From contig JAQTYN010000012.1 of assembly GCA_028688275.1 (NCBI GenBank), positions 1-63,752 on the forward strand: a stretch of 63,752 nt of DNA, given 5' to 3'. Each line of letters begins with the position of its first letter. Positions within the stretch are counted from its first letter, which is position 1. This DNA is from Gallionella sp. GTDB lineage: Bacteria > Pseudomonadota > Gammaproteobacteria > Burkholderiales > Gallionellaceae. The notes beneath the pieces were generated by a model. The model did not search any database. It saw only the letters and a program-made list of their open reading frames with translations, and was not told the DNA's origin. Below, in pieces: positions 34,797 through 45,085 of this stretch. Both the position numbers and the translations under genes were made by a program.

Positions 34797-34848
34797 AAAC
34801 CACACGCCAGTACGGCGTGTGGGGTTTGAGACAAAGGGTCATTGTCTC
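34797..34848. terminator. Two hairpins after exbD
   Basis: AAACCACACGCC/GGCGTGTGGGGTTT (34797-34826) and GAGACAAAGGGTCATTGTCTC (34828-34848) are adjacent stem-loops that probably end the exbBD transcript. The T run is weak. Confidence 0.55.
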
Positions 34849-34914
34849 AAAATAGGCGGTTTCAAGCACCACGTGCGAAAGGACTACCGATAATGGGCGA
34901 TATAGGGGAAAACA

Positions 34915-37293
34915 ATGTATAAAGTTATTCAAACCAAGGTGTTAAACGATTGTTTCCGAAAGTTGCAAAAAAGCGGAAAAAAAGGTAAAGACTCAATCAC
35001 AAAAGTTAGAGCGGCACTATCAGAGGCGGGAACAGAGGGTGAAATTAAAAGCTTACAACGAACAAAGAATGGCGAGTCTAGGCTGGACAATGTCGAGAAA
35101 TATGATTTAGGTGACGGTCATCGCTTGGTGGTTCAGTTGGTTGATGCAGGTAATAATGCAAGGGCTTTTTTGTTTGCAGGAGATCACGAGGATTGTGAAC
35201 AGTGGCTTGATACGCACAAAGATTATAGATGGGTAAAAAGCGATAAAGATCACACCTTGGATTTTGTTCAGGTATCGGAAAAAGAACCACTAAGAAATAG
35301 AATTGTCAGTCCTGACATTGAATCCCCAGAGGCATTGCGGGGGCTTCCGTTACTTCGCCATTTAAAACCAGAAGATTGGCAATCATTAGCAGTGAATGAA
35401 ACATTGAAGGAGTATGTACTTGGCATTACCCCTGAAAAGTGGGAGTGTGATCCAACAGGAATATTGGATTACATAGAGAAAGAAGATTGTGTAGAGCGAG
35501 CGATTTTATTTGATGATTTATTCTCACATGCGCACAAAGGGGAACTGAATGAATTGACAAAGAGGGTTTTTCTTGAAATTGGTAAAGCGTCTGTTAGTAG
35601 TGGCTATGACTTACTTCAAGCTATTTATGAACCTCAAAATAGTGAAATTTTCGTAACGTGGGAAGAAGTTCATAAGTTGCCTGAGGATTCATCCTGGGCA
35701 GACTGGCTGCTCTTTTTACACCCAGAACAAAAAGTATTATCCACAAAAGAATTTCGTGGAGCAGTGAGATTGCGTGGGGTATCGGGGAGTGGAAAAACCT
35801 GCGTTATGCTTCACAGAGCAAGATTCTTAGCAAAGAAATATAAAGAACCTGTGTTATTAGTAACCTTAACTGAGAGTATGCGAAAGCTATTAGATTCTTT
35901 AATTAAAGAGCTTTGTGGCGTGGAATCTTCATTCATCCAAACGCTTACAGTAAGCAGTCTTGCACAACAAATTGTAAAAACGCTTCACCAGAAAGGGGAG
36001 GCGGCTTACATGATGCTAAGCGAAGAAAATGCAAAAGCTATTAAAGTAGATACAGTAAATTTCGTGAAGAATCATAAGGCATTTTTACATACGAAACTTG
36101 GTGGGATGGACAGTGGCGAACTAACTCGGTTTATTGAGGAAGAGATTTTTTATATCAGAAGTCGCCTAAAACACTCCGAGTTTGACGACTATCTAGATTC
36201 GCAAACATTTAAACGACATGGTCGTGTAATTGGTTTGTCTGGTGAGGCGCGTCGAGTATTTTTGGATGCTGCCCACCATAAAACAGCTTCTTTAAAAAAG
36301 CTATTTAAATTGGATCACGAAGGCGTTGTGTCCGCAGCAGTTTCTTTATTGACAAAAGATATTCAATCTCTCGACTCATTTGGATGGTCTGAAATAGATG
36401 AGAGTGCACTAACTCGATCATTAGCCCAATATGAACCTTATCGTTGCGTTCTAGTTGATGAAGTGCAAGATTTGTCACAATTAGAATTGGCAATGATCGC
36501 AGGATTGCCAAAGAATAAACTAGACATATCAAAAATTGAAAATGGATTATTTCTTGTAGGTGATGGTGCTCAAACTATTTACAACAAGGGGTTTGTACTC
36601 AAAAACTGTGGGATCAATGTATCAAATCGAAGTTATGTGTTGAAAAAGAACTATCGAAATTCAAAAGAGATAATGCTCGCCGCATATGCACTCATTGAAA
36701 AGCATAAATTTGCCGATGTGGACGAGGACAATATAGACACCCCAACGAGACCAGACTTGGCTACCAAAACAGGTGAGAAACCTTATCTCGTTAAGTGCAA
36801 AGATGAAATTGAGGAGGTGCAATACATTTGCAACATAATCAAAGATGTTGTTAAAGAATATCAGCAAATCGAAGACACGGAAGACTACCCAGAAATATGT
36901 GTCATTGGCCTGAATCAGATTATCAGAAAGAAAATAACAACTCAACTTACTGCATCTGCCATTAGATGTAGCGAATTAAAGCACTCGTCTGGCGCAGAAG
37001 GATGTAGAAATAGTGTTGTTGTTAGCACAATTGAATCTGCAAAAGGACATGAATTTAGGCTCGTTTTTATTGCTGGGGTTATCGAAGGGGTAATACCTAA
37101 CAAACACACAACAAATGAAGATATTTCTCGTGAGGCATCAAGACTTTATGTGGCAATGACAAGGGCGCGAGATAAATTATTTGTTTCATACTATACAAAT
37201 AAACAAAACCAACCGAGTCGATTTCTTATGGACATTCAATCTCACTGTGACGAATACGAGTGGAGTGAGGGAAGATTGAAAATGATAGATTGA
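34915..37293 (+). CDS. SF1 (UvrD-like) helicase with N-terminal RelE/ParE-like domain
   Basis: The product has 792 residues. The first hundred or so (KVLNDCFRKLQKSGKKGK, YDLGDGHRLVVQLVDAGNNA, RAFLFAGDHEDCEQWL) have the beta pattern of RelE/ParE-type toxins. The helicase core has Walker A GVSGSGKTCVMLHRA (about 288-302), VLVDEVQDLSQLELAM (about 512-527), LVGDGAQTIYNKG, LKKNYRNSKEIMLAAY, VVSTIESAKGHEFRLVF and ASRLYVAMTRARDKLFVSYY. AT-rich base use differs sharply from the flanking exbD and lpxK. It interrupts the usual exbD-lpxK order, so it was probably acquired. Function in defence or DNA repair is inferred. Confidence 0.8.
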   Translation: MYKVIQTKVLNDCFRKLQKSGKKGKDSITKVRAALSEAGTEGEIKSLQRTKNGESRLDNVEKYDLGDGHRLVVQLVDAGNNARAFLFAGDHEDCEQWLDTHKDYRWVKSDKDHTLDFVQVSEKEPLRNRIVSPDIESPEALRGLPLLRHLKPEDWQSLAVNETLKEYVLGITPEKWECDPTGILDYIEKEDCVERAILFDDLFSHAHKGELNELTKRVFLEIGKASVSSGYDLLQAIYEPQNSEIFVTWEEVHKLPEDSSWADWLLFLHPEQKVLSTKEFRGAVRLRGVSGSGKTCVMLHRARFLAKKYKEPVLLVTLTESMRKLLDSLIKELCGVESSFIQTLTVSSLAQQIVKTLHQKGEAAYMMLSEENAKAIKVDTVNFVKNHKAFLHTKLGGMDSGELTRFIEEEIFYIRSRLKHSEFDDYLDSQTFKRHGRVIGLSGEARRVFLDAAHHKTASLKKLFKLDHEGVVSAAVSLLTKDIQSLDSFGWSEIDESALTRSLAQYEPYRCVLVDEVQDLSQLELAMIAGLPKNKLDISKIENGLFLVGDGAQTIYNKGFVLKNCGINVSNRSYVLKKNYRNSKEIMLAAYALIEKHKFADVDEDNIDTPTRPDLATKTGEKPYLVKCKDEIEEVQYICNIIKDVVKEYQQIEDTEDYPEICVIGLNQIIRKKITTQLTASAIRCSELKHSSGAEGCRNSVVVSTIESAKGHEFRLVFIAGVIEGVIPNKHTTNEDISREASRLYVAMTRARDKLFVSYYTNKQNQPSRFLMDIQSHCDEYEWSEGRLKMID

Positions 37294-37315
37294 CCCATCA
37301 ATCTCGACATACAGG

Positions 37316-37406
37316 TCGGTAGTGCGCAATCGTTACTGAGCTGTATATATCAATCTTCACCATAACAGTCATTCGGCGCAATGCGCTACGCTTATTGCCG
37401 CCCTAC
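37316..37406. repeat. Repeat closing the helicase island
   Basis: GTAGTGCGCAATCGTTACTG at 37320 and CATTCGGCGCAATGCGCTAC at 37370 match the two kinds of repeat that follow the first island (18573-18724). The second copy runs on as GCTTATTGCCGCCCTAC. Confidence 0.8.
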
Positions 37407-37458
37407 TACGAAAGTTGTGTCTATCAGCAAAGCCTACTGTAATTTGAAGGAATCGTTT

Positions 37459-37728
37459 ATGCCTATTTTGTCAGTGTTTTTCGGAATTATTGTTCGGATG
37501 TGGCACGACGACCATCCACCGCCCCATATCCATGTTGAATATCAAGGCTTTGAGGCGTTGGTCAATATTCGGACGGGTGAGGTCAGTGAAGGGCGCATCC
37601 CAAACAAAGCGGCGGCTATCGTCAAAGAATGGTGTTTGCAACATCAAGATGAATTGCTGGAAAATTGGCAGCGTGGTCAAAACTTTGAGCCGATGGAGCG
37701 CATTTCAGGAGCAGATCAAGATGATTAA
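37459..37728 (+). CDS. DUF4160 family protein
   Basis: This 89-residue protein begins PILSVFFGIIVRMWHDDHPP and continues PHIHVEYQGFEALVNIRTGE, the hallmark of DUF4160 (FGxxIRMxxxDHxPPHxHVxY). ATG 37459 follows GAAGGAATC. The stop overlaps the start of the DUF2442 gene. DUF4160/DUF2442 pairs are frequent in bacteria and have toxin-antitoxin-like organisation, but no activity is established to my knowledge. Confidence 0.88.
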   Translation: MPILSVFFGIIVRMWHDDHPPPHIHVEYQGFEALVNIRTGEVSEGRIPNKAAAIVKEWCLQHQDELLENWQRGQNFEPMERISGADQDD

Positions 37729-37969
37729 AATTATCAAAGCACGTTATGTCGGAAATTTTCAAGTTGAATTGAATTTTTCTAATGCGGAGACTGGGGTGTT
37801 TGATGGGCGCATTTTGTTGCAGCGGAGCGGTTCATTACTTGAGCCATTGCGACAAGAAGCCTATTTTCAGCGGGTATTTATTGATGCAGGCGCGTTGTGC
37901 TGGCCCAATGGCTTAGAGCTTTCACCCGCCAAACTGTATGAAGCTTGTCATATTCTAGATGTGGCTTAA
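37721..37969 (+). CDS. DUF2442 family protein
   Basis: This 82-residue protein starts IKIIKARYVGNFQVELNFSN and has VFDGRILLQRSG then DAGALCWPNGLELSPAKLYE, the DUF2442 pattern (WPNGxDLSPexLY). Its ATG lies inside the last codons of the DUF4160 gene, an eight-base overlap that implies translational coupling. It is probably the regulatory partner of the pair. Confidence 0.87.
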   Translation: MIKIIKARYVGNFQVELNFSNAETGVFDGRILLQRSGSLLEPLRQEAYFQRVFIDAGALCWPNGLELSPAKLYEACHILDVA

Positions 37970-38116
37970 CTTCGTAAGGCGCATCGTGGGGCTAAAGCGC
38001 ATCGTTGCGCCTGCTCATGCAGCTTGGGACAGCTTTTTTCTAAGCGCAACACCCGTCACTGAGGATTTTATGGCGACGCGTGCCGATCAGCCTGAATTAA
38101 GAGGTCTCACTTAACC

Positions 38117-39130
38117 ATGCACCTCCCCGATTTCTGGCATCGCCGTCATCCCTTACATTTGTTGCTGTTGCCAATTGGTTGGCTGTTCGGCGCATTGGCG
38201 GGTGTGCGGCGGGTTTTGTATCGGACGGGGATTTTCAAATCTGTGCGGTTGGCGGTGCCTGTGATAATCGTGGGCAATATCAGCGTGGGGGGCACGGGAA
38301 AAACGCCGCTGACCTTGGCGTTGGCGCGGCAATTGGTTGAGCATGGTTATCATCCCTTGATTGTCAGTCGTGGTTATGGCGGCAACGCGCAACAGCCGCA
38401 ACGGGTGGCGCACGACAGTACAGCGGCGCAAGTGGGCGATGAGCCGTCGTTAATGGCGCGGCGGGGTGTATGTCCTGTTTGGATTGGGCGAGATCGGGCT
38501 GCGGCGGCACAGTTGGCGTTGGTGCAACATCCTGAATGTAATGTAATTTTGTGCGACGATGGCTTGCAACATTATCGTTTGCGGCGCGATGTGGAAATCG
38601 TGGTGGTGGATGGCGTGCGCGGCTTTGGCAATGGTTGGTTGTTGCCTGCGGGGATGTTGCGCGAGCCGATTCGGCGGTTGCAAACGGTGGATGCGGTGGT
38701 GGTGAATGGCGGTTCGGGCGCATTGGACATCAACGGGCGCATCCATTCGCCGCAATTTGCCATGCAGCTATCAGGCGCGCAATTTGTGAATTTATTGCAT
38801 CCGCAACAAACCGCCCAAGCGGCTGATTTTCAAGGATTAAGACTTCATGCCGTGGCGGGCATCGGTAATCCGCAACGCTATTTTGACCATCTCACTTCCT
38901 TGGGTTTGTCCTTCACGCCCCACGCTTTTCCCGATCATCATCCCTACGCGGAGACGGATTTGGCGTTTGAGGCATGCGATGCGCTACTCCTCACCGAAAA
39001 AGATGCGGTAAAATGCGCGTCCTTTGCGGATGCAAAATTTTGGGTGTTGCGTGTCGATGCTCAACTTGACCCCGCGTTAATCGAACTTTTACGGCGAAAA
39101 TTACCCTCTCATGGATGCAAAACTGCTTGA
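38117..39130 (+). CDS. lpxK: Tetraacyldisaccharide 4'-kinase
   Basis: This 337-residue inner-membrane kinase phosphorylates the lipid A precursor disaccharide at 4'. It has a membrane-associated N-terminus ([17 protein letters not shown]), Walker [21 protein letters not shown] (about 54-73), [20 protein letters not shown] with the DDGLQH motif, [14 protein letters not shown], and [20 protein letters not shown]. Length fits. Its end overlaps the Trm112 gene by 20 bases. Confidence 0.95.
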   Translation: MHLPDFWHRRHPLHLLLLPIGWLFGALAGVRRVLYRTGIFKSVRLAVPVIIVGNISVGGTGKTPLTLALARQLVEHGYHPLIVSRGYGGNAQQPQRVAHDSTAAQVGDEPSLMARRGVCPVWIGRDRAAAAQLALVQHPECNVILCDDGLQHYRLRRDVEIVVVDGVRGFGNGWLLPAGMLREPIRRLQTVDAVVVNGGSGALDINGRIHSPQFAMQLSGAQFVNLLHPQQTAQAADFQGLRLHAVAGIGNPQRYFDHLTSLGLSFTPHAFPDHHPYAETDLAFEACDALLLTEKDAVKCASFADAKFWVLRVDAQLDPALIELLRRKLPSHGCKTA

Positions 39131-39295
39131 AATTTTGGTTTGCCCACTGTGCAAATCGCCCTTGCTGTATCGCAAAGCGGCGCAAGAATTGGTCTGCAAA
39201 GCCGACCGTTTGGCGTTTCAAATCGTCGATGACATCCCCGTGATGTTGGCAGACGAAGCCCGCAAATTATCCCCCGAAGAAGTCGAAACCCTCAA

Positions 39296-39299
<4 letters not shown>
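39111..39299 (+). CDS. Trm112-family (YcaR-like) small protein
   Basis: This 62-residue protein starts [20 protein letters not shown] and continues [20 protein letters not shown]. The CPLC and following Cys match the Trm112/YcaR family. It overlaps both lpxK and kdsB, so it is tightly cotranscribed with lipopolysaccharide genes, as in many proteobacteria. Role in bacteria unclear. Confidence 0.93.
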
Positions 39300-40782
<1,483 letters not shown>

Positions 40783-40787
40783 ACGTT

Positions 40788-40892
40788 ATGCTAAGCAATT
40801 TCATCCTCGCAGAGGTGAAACGCATCGCAGCAGCTGCGCAAGCAGAAGCGATACGCAATGATAGCGAAATGGTGATCGCGGTGTTGGCGTAA
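40788..40892 (+). pseudogene. Truncated glcG/hbpS fragment
   Basis: A 34-codon frame directly after adk reads AEVKRIAAAAQAEAIRNDSE MVIAVLA and then stops. It matches AEAKTIAAAAQAEALRNDWK VVIAVVDD of the intact gene at 42167 at both protein and DNA level. The remaining three quarters of the gene are missing, so this is a degraded duplicate. Confidence 0.75.
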
Positions 40893-41015
40893 TAACAAAG
40901 GGTACGGAGACGTGCCCTTTTAAATGAGTGAAATTGTTCAGCAAGATTAGGCAGCAGTTTACGCTAAATTAGCAGACACATTTTGTGGTCAGTTTACGGT
41001 GATAGGTTCAATAAA

Positions 41016-41684
41016 ATGGCTAGGGTTTACGTCACTAGAATGGCAGCCGCACAGCGGCAACTTCGTGCAGCGATTCGGATGTACTTTGCCGAAGAAGACG
41101 AACCCGCGATACATACCGTCGCGTCTGCTGCCTATGGTCTCCTAAAAGGTTTAAAGACTAAGGATGGGCGCAATGAAGCTGCCGATACACATCTCACAAA
41201 TTACTTCTACGCCGCTCGAGACCTCCAACGTGGCAAATCGTTACCAAATATATTTGCGCAGGATCAAGACTATATGCGAATAGTTCGGAAATTTGCAAAC
41301 TCTGGGTTGATTCGTCCTGAAACGCAATTCGATGAAGTTAAAGCGCACATTTCAGTTGATGCTACAAAGGATTTCTGGAATAAACGAAACCGAATTGCGA
41401 ATTTATTGAAACATGCCGACCGTGATGCTTCAAGTCATATTCCTCTTGATGATGTCGATAATCTCTTGCTTATTATGCAAGCACTGGGAGCTCACGTGGA
41501 CTTGATGCACGAAAATCTTGAACCAGAAGGTGAAATAATGTGGCTCTATTGGCAGGTCAAAAATAAAGCCATTGAGGATTTACCCAAGGAATACCAAAAA
41601 ATCGGGGAGCTGATTGCGTCCGCTCCAGAGGAGAAGCGCCACGCATTTTGTGCTGAAATCATCAAAGAGTTTACCAGCTCATAG
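41016..41684 (+). CDS. Unknown protein (NRIANLLKHADRD family)
   Basis: The product has 222 residues from ATG 41016; a TTG-type frame reaches back to 40983 without a binding site. I recognise no named domain. It is mainly helical. Conserved-looking segments are TVASAAYGLLKGLKTKDGRN and FWNKRNRIANLLKHADRDAS, a pattern I associate with widespread uncharacterised bacterial proteins. No membrane span or signal. It lies between the glcG fragment and a HigA-like gene in a stretch that seems to have been rearranged. Confidence 0.65.
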   Translation: MARVYVTRMAAAQRQLRAAIRMYFAEEDEPAIHTVASAAYGLLKGLKTKDGRNEAADTHLTNYFYAARDLQRGKSLPNIFAQDQDYMRIVRKFANSGLIRPETQFDEVKAHISVDATKDFWNKRNRIANLLKHADRDASSHIPLDDVDNLLLIMQALGAHVDLMHENLEPEGEIMWLYWQVKNKAIEDLPKEYQKIGELIASAPEEKRHAFCAEIIKEFTSS

Positions 41685-41726
41685 GTACGATTAGTCGGGT
41701 AGCGCACGCTGTGGCAGGAAATCAAC

Positions 41727-42146
41727 ATGAACAAAATGCTCAAAAATATCGCCCAAAATTGGAGTCCGCTCTCGCCCTTGTTGGCGGTGCCGCGCACGGA
41801 AGACGAATACGACGCACGCGTGGAGCTGATGAATCAACTTGTTGATGAAATTGGGGAAGATGGCGCGCATCCTTTGGTGCGCTTGCTGGATACGGTGGGT
41901 GCATTGGTGGCGCATTACGAAGCCGCGCACTATCCGTTGCCCGATGTGCCGCCGCAAGACGTGTTGGCATATTTGATGGAAGAACACGATTTGACCCAAA
42001 GCCAATTGCCCGAAGTGGGCAGTCAGGGCGTGGTTTCGGAAATTTTGCGCGGCAAACGCCAGCTCAATACGCGACAAATTCAGGCAGTCGCACATCGTTT
42101 TGGGGTGTCGCCTAGCGTATTTTTCAATTCCGCATCAATAAGATAA
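41727..42146 (+). CDS. HigA-like antitoxin / XRE regulator
   Basis: This 139-residue protein has an N-terminal helical region (TEDEYDARVELMNQLVDEIG) and a C-terminal helix-turn-helix (VLAYLMEEHDLTQSQLPEVG, VVSEILRGKRQLNTRQIQAV AHRFGVSPSVFF). This layout is the HigA antitoxin type. No HigB-like toxin gene precedes it, though one would be expected just upstream, so it may be an orphan. It could also control the unknown gene before it. Confidence 0.82.
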   Translation: MNKMLKNIAQNWSPLSPLLAVPRTEDEYDARVELMNQLVDEIGEDGAHPLVRLLDTVGALVAHYEAAHYPLPDVPPQDVLAYLMEEHDLTQSQLPEVGSQGVVSEILRGKRQLNTRQIQAVAHRFGVSPSVFFNSASIR

Positions 42147-42166
42147 AAATTTCAGGAGTTTATTTC

Positions 42167-42574
42167 ATGGCACACAAACCCGTACTCTCTCTCGCAGAAG
42201 CGAAAACCATCGCAGCCGCCGCCCAAGCCGAAGCCTTGCGCAATGACTGGAAAGTCGTCATTGCGGTAGTGGATGATGGTGGAAACTTGTTGTATCTGCA
42301 ACGTGAACACGACACGTCTTTTGGTGCCGTAGAAACAGCGATTGCGAAAGCTTACGCCGCCGTGGCATTTCAACGTCCGACCAAGATGTCGGAAGAAGCC
42401 GTGCTCAGCGGGCGATTGATTCATTTGGCGTTGCCGCGTGTGATTCCTGCTGAAGGTGGTGTGCCGATTTGGCATGAAGGGGTATTGATCGGCGGACTGG
42501 GCATCAGTGGTGTGCGGGCGTTCCAAGATGGGCAAATTGCTGCTGCGGGCATTGCTATTTTAGAATCCCGCTAA
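42167..42574 (+). CDS. GlcG/HbpS family haem-binding-type protein
   Basis: This 135-residue protein has the DUF336 fold: LSLAEAKTIAAAAQAEALRN, VVIAVVDDGGNLLYLQRE, TAIAKAYAAVAF, and GGVPIWHEGVLIGGLGISGV. Family members bind haem or help in cobalamin or glycolate metabolism; which applies here is unknown. A partial second copy lies at 40788. ATG 42167 follows CAGGAG. Confidence 0.9.
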   Translation: MAHKPVLSLAEAKTIAAAAQAEALRNDWKVVIAVVDDGGNLLYLQREHDTSFGAVETAIAKAYAAVAFQRPTKMSEEAVLSGRLIHLALPRVIPAEGGVPIWHEGVLIGGLGISGVRAFQDGQIAAAGIAILESR

Positions 42575-42612
42575 TCCAATCATTACGCTTAACTATCTAT
42601 ATAATCAATAAA

Positions 42613-42630
42613 TTGTGACAATTTTGTGAC
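42613..42630 (+). promoter_or_regulatory. Pho-box-like direct repeat upstream of pstS1
   Basis: TTGTGACAATTTTGTGAC holds two TTGTGAC units 11 bases apart, the spacing PhoB uses. It is 117 bases before the pstS1 start. The match to CTGTCAT-N4-CTGTCAT is partial. Confidence 0.5.
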
Positions 42631-42746
42631 GAAATTTCGCGCTTTTCACGGAAAAGTTTGATAGCATAGCAATCAGCTCAAGAATAAAATTTTCTTGAGT
42701 TTGTGCACGATTGATTCAAAACATACACTTATTCCGTGGAGGCATG

Positions 42747-43781
42747 ATGAACAACCTACTCAAAGCCATACTGTTAATTTCACTGCTTGGCAACGTTAAC
42801 CTCGCTCAATCCATCGAAATTAAAGGTGCAGGAGCCACTTTTCCCGCGCCACTCTATGCTAAGTGGGCAGAGGCTTATCGAAGCAAAACTGGGATAGCCA
42901 TCAACTATCAAGCCGTCGGATCCGAGCAGGGAACTCAGCAGATTAGTGACAAAGCCGTTGATTTTGGCGCGTCAGACATTCCCCTCAGCTCAGCCGAACT
43001 TAAGAAAAAAGGTTTAATGCAATTCCCTGCCACGGTCGGTGGTGTTGTACCTGTCATCAATGTAGAAGGCATCGCATCTGGTACCTTAAAATTGGATGGT
43101 TCAACCTTGGGAGATATTTATATTGGCAAAATTACCCAATGGAATGACCCAGCCATAGCCGCGCTCAATAAAGGCGTAACTCTGCCAAATCGACCCATCA
43201 CAGTGGTTCATCAATCTTTTGGCTCAGGTACAAGCTTTATTTTTGGTCAATATCTCGCTGAAGTGAGCACACCATGGAAAGCACTGGGCAACAAAGGAAC
43301 GGCTTCTGAATGGAAAACTGGCCAACACATTGGACGTGGCAATAAAGCAGTTGTTGAACGATTGCGACAAAGCAGCGGCGGGATTGCTTACGTAGAATAT
43401 GCCTACGCAGCACAAAATGGCTTAAATATGATCCAACTCAAAAACCGCGATGGTCAATTTGTCAAAGCCCATAGCTCAAGCTTTAAAGCTGCGGCGGCAA
43501 ATGCAGAGTGGGAAAAATCTCCCGACTTTTACCAACTCTTAGTGAATAAACCTGGCAAAGAGGCTTGGCCTATCACTGCTGCAACCTTTATTTTGATGCA
43601 TAAAACTCAAGATCAAGCTCTCGTCGGTAAAGAAATTTTACAGTTCTTCAATTGGGCTTATCTCAATGGACAAGGATTGACGGCACAACTTGAATATGTG
43701 CACTTACCCAGCAATGTGATTAGCCTGATTCAATTAGCCTGGAAAGCTCAGCTCAAAGATAGTCAAGGGAATCCGTTATAG
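42747..43781 (+). CDS. pstS: PstS-like phosphate-binding protein, paralog 1 (altered site)
   Basis: This 344-residue exported protein (signal NNLLKAILLISLLGNVNLAQ) has the PstS fold: GAGATFPAPLYAKWAEAY, DFGASDIPLS, GDIYIGKITQWNDPAI and FNWAYLNGQG. At the site equivalent to E. coli Arg135-Ala-Asp137 it reads VVHQSFGSGTS, so both the phosphate-contacting Arg and the Asp are replaced (Gln and Phe). The other ligands Thr10, Phe11, Ser38, Asp56, Ser139 and Thr141 are kept. A changed ligand or sensor role is inferred. ATG 42747 suits the GGAGG spacing; 42744 is possible. Confidence 0.88.
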   Translation: MNNLLKAILLISLLGNVNLAQSIEIKGAGATFPAPLYAKWAEAYRSKTGIAINYQAVGSEQGTQQISDKAVDFGASDIPLSSAELKKKGLMQFPATVGGVVPVINVEGIASGTLKLDGSTLGDIYIGKITQWNDPAIAALNKGVTLPNRPITVVHQSFGSGTSFIFGQYLAEVSTPWKALGNKGTASEWKTGQHIGRGNKAVVERLRQSSGGIAYVEYAYAAQNGLNMIQLKNRDGQFVKAHSSSFKAAAANAEWEKSPDFYQLLVNKPGKEAWPITAATFILMHKTQDQALVGKEILQFFNWAYLNGQGLTAQLEYVHLPSNVISLIQLAWKAQLKDSQGNPL

Positions 43782-43812
43782 CAGAATTTCAGACCTAAAA
43801 GACATACCATTC

Positions 43813-43846
43813 AAATAGCCCACCATTAAATTGGTGGGCTATTTTA
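43813..43846 (+). terminator. Terminator after pstS1
   Basis: AAATAGCCCACCA and TGGTGGGCTATTTT form a perfect stem 32 bases after the stop. It would separate pstS1 from the following paralogs. Confidence 0.85.
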
Positions 43847-43962
43847 GTCTTAAACTGAACAAACAGTTGCAATCCGTTGTCATCAACCACTGCAAAGGTA
43901 GTGGTATCATTAGATTCAACGAATATGTAGATGCGCCCCTCTTATTTAGAATGGAGATTATG

Positions 43963-45015
43963 ATGAAAATGAAGTTTCATAAAACAATATTAGGACTCGC
44001 TGTTGCAATGACGTTGACGAGCAGTCAGCTTTGTAGCGCAGCGGACATTTCATCGGGTGGCGCAACGGCACCCGCCGATATTTTTATAAAATGGGTCACT
44101 GAATATCAAAAAAAATCGGGTGTCAATATCCAATATCAAGCCTTCGGATCGGGTGAAGCCATTGATAAGATGGGTAATAAAACCCTAGACTTTGGGGTAT
44201 CCGACTTGCCATTAAAGCCTGAAGAACTCGACAAAATGGGATTGATACAATTCCCAATCATTATGACGGGACTGGTGCCTGTCGTTCATCTCAATGGAAT
44301 TGCGCCGAACAGTGTCAAGCTGGATGGCACTACTTTGGCGGATATTTATTTAGGCAAAATCACCCGCTGGAATGATCCTGCACTGAACGCGCTCAATCCT
44401 GACTTAAAACTACCCGATCTAGCCATTACCGTAGTGCATCGTGCGGATCATTCGGGCAGCACTTACCTTTTCACAAACTACCTGTCCAAGGTGAGTCCTG
44501 CGTGGCAATCCTCCATGGGTGAAGGCGAAACAGTTGCGTGGAAAGCGGGACAAATGGCTGGTACGGGCGATGAAGGCACAACCAAGCTTGTCGCAGATAC
44601 GCAAGGGGCAATTGGCTATGTTGGCTATCCATCGGCCATAGACCATAAACTCAGCATGATTCTACTCAAAAATCGAGCGGGTCAGTTCATCAAGCCAGAA
44701 GATTATGTTTTCCAGGCTGCTGTGATGCGGGCGGAATGGCATAAGGCTCCCAAGTTTTATGCTGTATTAACGGATGAATCCTCGAAAGATGCCTGGCCCA
44801 TCAATGCCGCAAGTTTTGTACTATTGCGCAAAGTGCAGGAAAATGCGGACAAAGGCTCAAAAATGCTCAAGTTTTTTGACTGGATTTACCATGACAACAA
44901 TGACTTCGCACTCACATTAGGTTTTATTCCTTTGCCTGAAAATCTGTCAGAGATGGTTCAAAATTCATGGAAAACGCAGCTCACAGACGGGAGTGGAAAA
45001 CCCATCTGGCAATAA
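43963..45015 (+). CDS. PstS-like phosphate-binding protein, paralog 2
   Basis: The precursor has 350 residues, with signal KFHKTILGLAVAMTLTSSQL cut near CSAA. It is closely related to paralog 3 (for example KPEELDKMGLIQFPIIMTGL is shared) and less so to paralogs 1 and 4. GGATAPADIF replaces the usual GATFPAP, so Phe11 becomes Ala. VVHRADHSGSTYLF keeps Arg135 and Asp137 and has Ser at 141. DFGVSD keeps Asp56. ATG 43963 is six bases after GGAG; the longer frame to 43831 runs through the terminator region. Confidence 0.88.
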   Translation: MKMKFHKTILGLAVAMTLTSSQLCSAADISSGGATAPADIFIKWVTEYQKKSGVNIQYQAFGSGEAIDKMGNKTLDFGVSDLPLKPEELDKMGLIQFPIIMTGLVPVVHLNGIAPNSVKLDGTTLADIYLGKITRWNDPALNALNPDLKLPDLAITVVHRADHSGSTYLFTNYLSKVSPAWQSSMGEGETVAWKAGQMAGTGDEGTTKLVADTQGAIGYVGYPSAIDHKLSMILLKNRAGQFIKPEDYVFQAAVMRAEWHKAPKFYAVLTDESSKDAWPINAASFVLLRKVQENADKGSKMLKFFDWIYHDNNDFALTLGFIPLPENLSEMVQNSWKTQLTDGSGKPIWQ

Positions 45016-45085
45016 TTTCAGGGCAACAAAATTCAGCTAATCTGTGGGTTGAACGACCACTTCTGATGAAAACAAGGGGTTTAAA

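Noticed and set aside
38070-38114. 14-codon frame upstream of lpxK that could be a leader peptide
   Set aside because: TGAGGA precedes the ATG, but there is no attenuator structure or codon pattern to support regulation.
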